This document shows positions 58,141 to 64,000 of a stretch of 64,000 nt of DNA, one piece after another; positions within the stretch are counted from its first letter, which is position 1, and each line of letters starts with the position of its first letter. Source of the DNA: Bradyrhizobium vignae (GTDB taxonomy: Bacteria > Pseudomonadota > Alphaproteobacteria > Rhizobiales > Xanthobacteraceae); NCBI RefSeq assembly GCF_004114425.1, contig NZ_RDQF01000004.1, positions 1 through 64,000 on the forward strand, in the 5' to 3' direction. Both the position numbers and the translations under genes were made by a program. Under the pieces are notes generated by a model that was not told the origin of the DNA, did not search any database, and saw only the letters and a list, made by a program, of their open reading frames with translations.

Positions 58141-58419
58141 CCCTGCGCCTCAAGGGTCGCGGTCCTTCTGTCGACCAGAATCCACCGGCAACTTTCGACA
58201 ACAATACCTATCAAGAACCGCTTAGCAATCGCGCTCGCTCCTCAGTCAGCCGGCACGGTGCGGTTGGCGATCTGGACGAAGCACAGTCCTGAGTGGTAGC
58301 GTAAACAATCCCAGCAAAGATGGGGCACATTTTCGACGGCGTGAGGTCGGCCAGACTGATCAGCGTTGCCGGAGTTGTATGTATATTCGCAAAGCCAAGG
58401 AAATATTGAGGGAAAGGCG

Positions 58420-58914
58420 ATGGGCTCGAGAACTTACACCGGGGCTTCATTCAAGGATTTGATGAACGACAATTATTTCCCGCTGGAAAACATGCAGCGG
58501 AGCGTGGACATTCTGAAGGCGTCGCCGGATATTCATCTGCCGACCCTCGAGTATGGCCAATACCACCTGATCCTGACGCCGGCCGACAGATGGCCGGATG
58601 GGAGTGCTGCGTATTGGCACAAGGAGAAGGGTTGGGCTCGCGTCGATCTCAGCACCCAGCCGAACTGCACGCCGCTCTCCAACGACGAGCCCGGCGTCAT
58701 TCCGCTGACTCGCTGCGATCTGCTCGATGCCAGCGTCCGCAAATGCTTCAACTCCGAGCCGCCGATCCCGATGAAGACGAACATCATCACGCATGCAGCC
58801 GGCGATGCGTTTGCGCACCGACACGAGATCCGGCTCAAGTGGGAATATGCCAACGGCGAGGACAAGGCGCCAACCCTGCTCTATCTGACGATGGTCTGCC
58901 CGTACAGGGACTGA
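58420..58914 (+). CDS. Unrecognised soluble protein
   Basis: I do not recognise this 164-residue product. It starts MGSRTYTGASFKDLMNDNYF and has no signal peptide or membrane segment. It has three scattered Cys before CPYRD at the C-terminus. AGGGAAAGG lies upstream of the ATG at 58420. Codon use looks native and coding. It stands alone between the cyclase-type gene and a gene-poor stretch. Confidence 0.65.
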   Translation: MGSRTYTGASFKDLMNDNYFPLENMQRSVDILKASPDIHLPTLEYGQYHLILTPADRWPDGSAAYWHKEKGWARVDLSTQPNCTPLSNDEPGVIPLTRCDLLDASVRKCFNSEPPIPMKTNIITHAAGDAFAHRHEIRLKWEYANGEDKAPTLLYLTMVCPYRD

Positions 58915-59462
58915 TCTTTCGCCGTCTTCGGCTTTGATCAAGGGTCACAGCAATCGCATCTCGCACGCTCCGGCCCCACGGAGTAAAGACGCCGCCGTCA
59001 GCTCCGTGTCGGTCAAGCGCTGTCGCCACAACTGCATCGTTGAATGGTGAGCTCGCTGCTCTTGATCGGTGCTGTCGACGTGCGGCCCTTGATCTTGGGG
59101 CCCTCGAAGACGTGGGTCGGCTGGAACGCCGCGCAATTTTGCGGAGTTCGTCGAGGGCGGAAAGACGATCAAGTTTCAGCCTGATAGCTTGGTGTGCGGG
59201 GAAGCACCCCCGAAGCTGGTCGGGACCGAAAGGCAATCAGGGACTTTTGAGAGCGGCCGAATCTGAAGATGGAAATGGCCCGCTTCGCGCGCGCCATTTC
59301 CGTATCGGGGCGGCGCAAATACCAATACCGGCATTCGCTTCAAGTTGCGATCAGATCGAGGCACCTCCCGCGTCACGAACGCAGTGAACCTCCTTCAAGC
59401 CATTGATCTTTCGCAATCGCTCCCGGATCGAACGAAAACGTCAGATCGCGCGACAGAGGTGC
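58915..59462. other. Gene-poor stretch of 548 bases
   Basis: No convincing gene on either strand. Open minus-strand frames here (for example 58835-59236) give Arg/Ala-rich translations with no recognisable domain and overlap the end of the previous gene. It could hold a decayed gene. Confidence 0.5.
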
Positions 59463-60053
59463 ATGGTTAGATCTGATGATCCCAATGATTTGCCTGAAGA
59501 GGATGATCCTCTGGACCGCACGGTGCGCCTGCCGCCCAACGACTGCTCTCTGGCCAGGACGGTGCAGCAGGGCCGCGACATGATGTTCGCGCAGCTCGCT
59601 GGCGTCGACATGACCGAAGCGAACTTTTACTGGGCGATGTTTCACGATGCGATGCTCGAAGGCGCCATTTTGGCGCGTTGCGATCTGCGCGGCGCGACCT
59701 TCAATGACGCCAATCTGCGCCGAGCCGACCTTCGCGGTGCCAATTGTGGGCTCGACAATCTGGGCGGTTCGACCGATTTCATTGGAGCTGACCTGTCAGG
59801 TGCCGACTTGCGTCAGGCCAATATCGGCGGTGCGGATTTCACCAACGCGAAGTTGGTCGGCGCCGATCTTTCCGGTGCCAATGCCGTCAGCGAGTTGCCT
59901 AACTGGCGTCTCACATGGTTCGGGGGCGCCGATTTGACGGGTGCACGTCTTGCCGGGGCAAGGCTGAGCGGCGCGACATACGATGATCGCACTGTCTTTC
60001 CCCGCGGGTTCAATCCGAACGAGGCCGGAATGATTCTATTCATCGGCCGATAG
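59463..60053 (+). CDS. Pentapeptide-repeat protein
   Basis: This 196-residue protein has about 15 A(D/N)LxG-type repeats, such as ANFYWAMFHDAMLEGAILAR and GADLSGADLRQANIGGADF, from residue 55 to about 160. They form a right-handed beta-helix. The family includes gyrase-protecting and many uncharacterised proteins. AGAGG lies three bases before the ATG at 59463, and an upstream in-frame start at 59403 is less supported. It is the last chromosomal gene before the tRNA fragment. Confidence 0.85.
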   Translation: MVRSDDPNDLPEEDDPLDRTVRLPPNDCSLARTVQQGRDMMFAQLAGVDMTEANFYWAMFHDAMLEGAILARCDLRGATFNDANLRRADLRGANCGLDNLGGSTDFIGADLSGADLRQANIGGADFTNAKLVGADLSGANAVSELPNWRLTWFGGADLTGARLAGARLSGATYDDRTVFPRGFNPNEAGMILFIGR

Positions 60054-60191
60054 ATGAATGTGGTGGATGTAACCGCCTTCGGGAATTGCGGGAGCTGCAC
60101 ATTCGATTGAGCGACCAGAAGTCCGCACCGCTGCAACGTCTCGCCGAGCCGAGCCTGCCGAACGGCCCTGCAATAATCTCCGCCCAAACAA

Positions 60192-60220
60192 AAAATGGCC
60201 CGCATCAAGCGGGCCATTTT
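60192..60220. terminator. Symmetric terminator hairpin beside the tRNA fragment
   Basis: AAAATGGCCCGC, ATCAA, GCGGGCCATTTT: a perfect 12-bp stem with A/T flanks. It lies 27 bases downstream of the tRNA 3' end on the minus strand and is probably the original terminator of the tRNA-fMet gene. Confidence 0.8.
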
Positions 60221-60247
60221 CGCATCGGATCCGGTGAAATCCGAATT

Positions 60248-60292
60248 TGGTTGCGGGGATAGGATTTGAACCTATGACCTTCAGGTTATGAG
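60248..60292 (-). other. Element attachment site: 3' fragment of initiator tRNA-fMet
   Basis: Read on the minus strand, the 45 bases run from CTCATAACC (anticodon loop with CAT) through GGTTCAAATCC (T arm) to CCCCGCAACCA. This matches the 3' part of bacterial tRNA-fMet, including the encoded CCA. Bases above 60292 do not continue into the 5' half, so it is not a full tRNA gene. Together with the adjacent integrase it marks one end of an integrated element. The restored tRNA should be at the other end. Confidence 0.88.
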
Positions 60293-60408
60293 AACAATTA
60301 GGCTCGTTTCCTGGCGATGCCTCTGGTTGCCTCACGTGTCATAACCCATTGTTTATGCACTATTTATTTGACTTTTCGATTTCGGCGGTGTCCTGTCATT
60401 TCCGCTAC

Positions 60409-60430
60409 GGTGGCGACACGGTGGCGACAC
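60409..60430. repeat. Tandem 11-bp direct repeat upstream of the integrase
   Basis: GGTGGCGACAC occurs twice without a gap, 35 bases before the integrase ATG. It may be an arm-type integrase or excisionase site, or chance. Confidence 0.5.
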
Positions 60431-60464
60431 GAAGAACAAACCGACACCGTTTTTCCGCCCTGGT

Positions 60465-61715
60465 ATGCCAATCAAGCTTTCCAAACGCACTGTTGACGCC
60501 ATCGCTGCTGGTCCCCTCCCCGCAATCGGCTACGACACCGAACTGAAGGGGTTCGGCGTGCGGATCGGCGCGAGCGGCTCGCTGGGCTGGTTCATCGAGT
60601 ATAGGCCGGGCGCTGGTGGTCGGCGCGTCGCCAAGAAGCGGTACTACTTTGGCTCGCGTGAATTCACGCCTGAGCAAGCTCGCCAGACGGCCAAAGAGCT
60701 GCTTGCCGCAGTGGCCCTCGGCGGCGACCCGATGAAGGAGCGCCACCGCGAGCGCCAGTCGCTGACATTCAGCGAATTTGCTGAGCGCTACCTCTCCGAG
60801 GAAGCTGAGGCAAAATTGAAACCCGGCACGATTGCCAATTACAAAATCGCGGTCAGAAAACATGCAAACCCGGAGCTTGGCCGAATCAAGCTCGACAAGA
60901 TTTCTAATGCCGATCTCGCCCGGCTACACACCAAGATTGGCAAGACCAGCACCGTGACCGCCAACCGGACGATGGAATGCATTTCGTCAATCTTTCGCTA
61001 CGCCGCCACCTGCAACATCGTTCCAGTCGGTCACAATCCAACCAAAGGAATTCGGGCGTTCCGTGAAACTCGACGTGAGCGTTTTCTCAGCTCGGAGGAA
61101 CTGGCCCGCCTTGGCGAATCAATCCGGGAGGCAGAGACCGTTGGCACGCCGTATGAAATCGACGAGTCAAAGCCGTCTGCGAAGCACGCCCCCAAACCTG
61201 AAAACCGCCGCATCAAGATCGATGCTTACACGGCGGCCGCGTTTCGGCTGCTCATTCTAACGGGTGCTCGTCTTCGCGAAATTTTGCATCTCAAATGGGA
61301 TTACGTGGACTTTCAACGTGGCCTGCTTCTGCTACCCGACAGCAAGACGGGGCGGAAAGCGATAGTGCTCAATGCTCCGGCCCTTGCCCTACTGCAGAGG
61401 ATCGAACGAGCGGGCCAATATGTCATTGCGTCAGGGGATCCTGATCGGCCGAAAGCTGATCTTAACCGCCCCTGGCGCACAATTTCCAAGCGGGCTCGTT
61501 TAGCGGGCGTCCGGATACATGATCTCCGACACACGCACGCCAGTGTCGGCGCAGCCGCTGGCCTAAGCTTACCTATCATCGGCAAGCTGCTCGGGCATAC
61601 CCAAGCAAGCACAACACAAAGATATGCGCATCTAGCATCCGATCCGTTGAAGGAGGCATCGGACAAGATTGGATTGTCCATATCGTCGCAAATGGGCGAA
61701 GCAGCGCAACGCTAG
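60465..61715 (+). CDS. Tyrosine recombinase / integrase
   Basis: This 416-residue integrase has an N-terminal arm-binding DUF4102 domain (LSKRTVDAIAAG, KGFGVRIGASGSLGWFIEYR), a SAM-like core-binding domain near 100-185 and a C-terminal catalytic domain. The catalytic residues are R269 (TGARLREI), K294 (DSKTG), H352 and R355 (HDLRHTHAS), H378 (LLGHTQ) and Y387. It lies 172 bases from the tRNA-fMet fragment and is expected to integrate and excise the element there. It appears intact. Confidence 0.95.
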   Translation: MPIKLSKRTVDAIAAGPLPAIGYDTELKGFGVRIGASGSLGWFIEYRPGAGGRRVAKKRYYFGSREFTPEQARQTAKELLAAVALGGDPMKERHRERQSLTFSEFAERYLSEEAEAKLKPGTIANYKIAVRKHANPELGRIKLDKISNADLARLHTKIGKTSTVTANRTMECISSIFRYAATCNIVPVGHNPTKGIRAFRETRRERFLSSEELARLGESIREAETVGTPYEIDESKPSAKHAPKPENRRIKIDAYTAAAFRLLILTGARLREILHLKWDYVDFQRGLLLLPDSKTGRKAIVLNAPALALLQRIERAGQYVIASGDPDRPKADLNRPWRTISKRARLAGVRIHDLRHTHASVGAAAGLSLPIIGKLLGHTQASTTQRYAHLASDPLKEASDKIGLSISSQMGEAAQR

Positions 61716-61720
61716 ATCCA

Positions 61721-62590
61721 ATGACAAAAAGAAAAACTAGAGACGCCCGAATAGTTGCTACCGGCATCGGAGCCCACCCGGATGCCGATTACAGATATCT
61801 GAGCGATGCGGACTGGCTCAACATTCAACAAAGGTTTGGGAGGGGGATCAAGATACCGGCCAATCTCCGGGAGCAACTCTCCGGGCTCACAGCGATATAC
61901 TCCGATATGCTTCAAACACCGCGTCTTGGTCGCTCGCTAACTGGAACAGTAGCGGAAATCGAACTCTGGTGTAAGCGAACGGAATCGCTCAAAAGGGCAA
62001 TCTGGACAGCATCAGCGGCCGAGCCCAAGAACGCGCCACGAGACCTAAGCGACATTATAGAGCGCTATTTCCGTCGCCCTCGCTCACCGATGGAGGCGAC
62101 GCTCCCACTTGCTCACCTTGCTCAATTTCTCACCGGGGCACAGGCTCTTGCTCGATACATCGTCCAAACTCTGGAAAGGACTGATAGTGATAATAAGACT
62201 GCCGAGAGCTGGTTAGTTTGGGCAGCCCTTGTTATTTCCTTTTGCAGAGACCACAAAATTCCGATTGTGAGCGAGTCCCGCGGATCGCTTCATCCAGGAT
62301 TCTTTTATCTGCTTAAGAGTCTACAAGCTACGCTGCCGAGCAAAGCGCAAAGCTCATTGAGCGGCGGTGAAGCCAAACTGCTTAAACCATCTTCGCCAGT
62401 GAAGGCTGGCCCGTCCCTTCGAAAGTCGGCGCTCCGAGCAGCGGCGCTGGCCGACCGAGACTCCGCGGAGGCACTCTTTAGCCGTTTGATGTGGTGGGGG
62501 CTCGGTCTGGTCCGCCTGAAGCAAACCGTCCCCTTCGAAAGCAAGGCATCCATAACCAGGATGCTTAAGCGCCTCCTGGCAGATTACTGA
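61721..62590 (+). CDS. Unrecognised element protein
   Basis: I do not recognise this 289-residue protein. It begins five bases after the integrase stop, with basic MTKRKTRDAR. It has helical segments (LAHLAQFLTGAQALARYIVQ and SWLVWAALVISFCRDH) and a basic C-terminus (LRKSALRAAALADRDSAEAL). There is no signal peptide. The close spacing suggests co-expression with the integrase. Confidence 0.7.
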   Translation: MTKRKTRDARIVATGIGAHPDADYRYLSDADWLNIQQRFGRGIKIPANLREQLSGLTAIYSDMLQTPRLGRSLTGTVAEIELWCKRTESLKRAIWTASAAEPKNAPRDLSDIIERYFRRPRSPMEATLPLAHLAQFLTGAQALARYIVQTLERTDSDNKTAESWLVWAALVISFCRDHKIPIVSESRGSLHPGFFYLLKSLQATLPSKAQSSLSGGEAKLLKPSSPVKAGPSLRKSALRAAALADRDSAEALFSRLMWWGLGLVRLKQTVPFESKASITRMLKRLLADY

Positions 62591-62727
62591 CCGTTCGCCT
62601 AACGAGCCGACGAGAACGCCATAACGCGAAAATAAGGATATAACGCTCCCGTCGCTCGCGGCGGGCGCTCTTAGGATGCCTCCTGTTTCCCGGCCTTACA
62701 TCGAGAGGCCAACAGCAAGAGGCGAAG

Positions 62728-62940
62728 ATGAGAAACGAAAACTATCTCAACCCGAAAGAGGCGGCAGCTTACCTGAAAAGCTCCACGTCAACGTTAGCCA
62801 AACGACGTCTTAGCGGAAGTGGCCCTCGCTTCACGCGCATCGGCCGAGCGATACGCTATCGCAAATCCGACCTCGACGATTTCATGGGCGCCCATACAGC
62901 CAGCTCCACGTCAGAGCTCGGAAAGGAGCAGCGCCAGTGA
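62728..62940 (+). CDS. AlpA/excisionase-like helix-turn-helix protein
   Basis: This 70-residue MerR-like HTH_17 protein has NPKEAAAYLKSSTSTLAKRR then GPRFTRIGRAIRYRKSDLDDFM, typical of AlpA and excisionase proteins of satellites and islands. It probably acts as excision directionality factor or switch. AGAGG lies upstream of the ATG. Its stop overlaps the next start as GTGA. Confidence 0.85.
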   Translation: MRNENYLNPKEAAAYLKSSTSTLAKRRLSGSGPRFTRIGRAIRYRKSDLDDFMGAHTASSTSELGKEQRQ

Positions 62941-64000
62941 AGAAGTCCAAGCATCGTCCTACAAAGAAAACTCGCGCACTCCAATACGCTCGAAAAGGGT
63001 TCGCGGTAGTTCCAATGCATACGGTCAAAGACGCCGTATGTTCGTGCCCTAAGGGCATCACGTGCCCGGCCCCCGGCAAGCACCCATGGAATTCGAACGG
63101 CGTCAAAGGAGCTTCGACGAACCGAAAGCAGATCCGTGAATGGTGGACGGCCCACCCAGAGGCGAACATCGGAATTGCTTGCGGACGCAAATCCAACATT
63201 CTCGCGCTCGACATAGACCCACGTAATGGCGGGAACGAGACGTTGCGTCAATGGGCAGAGAAGCTTGGGAATTTGAACTCGATCGTTGTGTCGAATACGG
63301 GGGGCGGAGGCACTCATCTTGTCTTCACGCTTCCCCAGTTCAAGGTTCGGAAGGACAGCAGCGGAAAAGTATTTGGGCCTGGTATCGACGTAGCATCGGA
63401 TGGAGCCATCATTATCGTTCCGCCCAGCATTCATGCTTCGGGCAAGATGTACAAATGGCAAAAGGGAGCGTCGCTCTACAAAAATACGCCAGCTCGGCTA
63501 CCAAAAACTTGGCGCAATCACATCAGGACCCAACAGAAGATCGATAAGCCGAAAGGCGCAGCGACCGAGGTCATTCTCAACGGAGCAAGAAACAACACAC
63601 TCACGAGTATTGCCGGTAAACTTCAGAACACCGGCATTGGACAACAGACTTTGCTCGCGGCTTTGATGCAAGAAAACCAGCGCTGCCTTGAGCCCCTCGG
63701 TAAGGAGGAAGTTGAACGAATAGCCCAAAGCGTCAGCAGAATGACCTCACATTTAAGCGCCGGAACACAAGGCGATCTTGCCGAACGTGTGATGAAACTC
63801 GTACTCGACCGCGATTTCGGCGGCGGGAGTCATCTCATCTTCTGCACGGACGGTCGGTTCTGGATGTACAACGGGAAACACTGGGAGCCAACACAGGAGA
63901 GTTGGCTTCGCGGCCGGACGTTGGCCGCCATCCAGAGCATGACTGACCGCGGGGCCACCGCGACTTCCGCGATCATCGGGCAGGTTGCAACCCTTCTGAA
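62937..64000 (+). CDS. Primase-polymerase (Prim-Pol) replication protein, partial
   Basis: The gene starts at a GTG overlapping the HTH stop and is open to the window end (354 codons). The N-terminal Prim-Pol domain has a Cys cluster (CSCPKGITCPAPGKHPW, residues 35-51), the metal motif ALDIDPRNGG (D92, D94), SNTGGGGTHLVF with H127, and GIDVASDGAIIIVPPS with D151. A primase C-terminal PriCT-like region follows (NGARNNTLTSIAGKL). FWMYNGKHWEP near residue 313 looks like the start of a D5_N/P4-type helicase module. It likely replicates the element. The C-terminus is outside the window. Confidence 0.88.
   Translation, partial: MKKSKHRPTKKTRALQYARKGFAVVPMHTVKDAVCSCPKGITCPAPGKHPWNSNGVKGASTNRKQIREWWTAHPEANIGIACGRKSNILALDIDPRNGGNETLRQWAEKLGNLNSIVVSNTGGGGTHLVFTLPQFKVRKDSSGKVFGPGIDVASDGAIIIVPPSIHASGKMYKWQKGASLYKNTPARLPKTWRNHIRTQQKIDKPKGAATEVILNGARNNTLTSIAGKLQNTGIGQQTLLAALMQENQRCLEPLGKEEVERIAQSVSRMTSHLSAGTQGDLAERVMKLVLDRDFGGGSHLIFCTDGRFWMYNGKHWEPTQESWLRGRTLAAIQSMTDRGATATSAIIGQVATLL

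Larger units (their letters stand above)
60248..64000. mobile_element. Left end of an integrated element at tRNA-fMet
   Basis: Order: att fragment, tyrosine integrase, unrecognised gene, AlpA-like HTH, primase-polymerase, open to the right. Satellite prophages and some mobile islands have this layout. Base composition and codon use are more AT-rich than in the catabolic genes, with more AAA, AAT and TTT codons. Total size and cargo cannot be seen. Confidence 0.8.

Noticed and set aside
58835..59236. Minus-strand open frame of 133 residues in the gene-poor stretch
   Set aside because: Arg/Ser/Ala-rich, no start context, and it overlaps the end of the gene at 58420-58914. No family resemblance.
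60248..60320. Complete tRNA-fMet gene
   Set aside because: Only the 3' 45 bases match. The D arm and acceptor 5' strand are absent, so it is an attachment-site fragment.
60409..60430. CRISPR-like repeat
   Set aside because: Two abutting 11-bp copies without spacers or further units, and no cas genes.

Overview
The window looks like chromosome of a Bradyrhizobium-type alphaproteobacterium (Nitrobacteraceae, near Rhodopseudomonas). The reasons are high GC, long antisense shadow frames, many Liv-type ABC transporters and acyl-CoA enzymes, and several families of intergenic palindromes typical of that group. About 60 kb is ordinary chromosome. The last 3.7 kb, from about 60248, is the left end of an integrated element.

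Layout. (1) 218-7909, minus strand: a five-gene beta-oxidation operon in the order of the R. palustris pimFABCD genes for dicarboxylic and fatty acid breakdown. A divergent IclR regulator (8040-8906) faces it across an operator-like palindrome. (2) 8973-18119, plus strand: livG-livF-livH-livM followed by four tandem paralogous periplasmic binding proteins, three of them closed by related terminators. (3) 18304-19587: glycerate 2-kinase. (4) 19718-37693: a locus for lignin-derived hydroxycinnamates that resembles the R. palustris cou/tar region. It holds a MarR regulator, a Liv-type ABC transporter with a fused LivM-LivG subunit, pobA, a TRAP transporter, a DUF3237 protein, a CouA-like crotonase, a feruloyl/coumaroyl-CoA ligase, an SDR, a 4-hydroxybenzoyl-CoA-type thioesterase and a binding protein. 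Three intergenic regions of this locus share the dyad TTAT-N5-ATAA, which suggests one regulon. A PaaI-like thioesterase inside it is broken by an in-frame TAG. (5) 37852-47107: two modules each pairing a glutathione transferase with a WYL regulator, a YkgJ protein, a membrane-anchored TAXI protein, a cyclic-nucleotide-gated K+ channel and an atypical crotonase. (6) 47244-54986: a small secreted protein, a fatty acid desaturase with a MetX-like hydrolase, a zinc-ribbon/metallo-beta-lactamase protein, an MFS transporter, an acyl-CoA ligase and another binding protein. (7) 55084-60053: a 1018-residue cyclase-ATPase-TPR protein, an unrecognised protein and a pentapeptide-repeat protein.

(8) 60248-64000: a 45-bp 3' fragment of an initiator tRNA-fMet gene, with the tRNA's probable terminator still beside it. 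A tyrosine integrase, an unrecognised protein, an AlpA/excisionase-like HTH and a primase-polymerase gene that runs off the window follow. This is the start of a satellite-like or ICE-like element integrated at tRNA-fMet. Its cargo and far end lie to the right of the window.

Together the catabolic genes suggest a soil bacterium that imports plant-derived aromatics and dicarboxylates, activates them with CoA, shortens the side chains and sends 4-hydroxybenzoate to protocatechuate through PobA.
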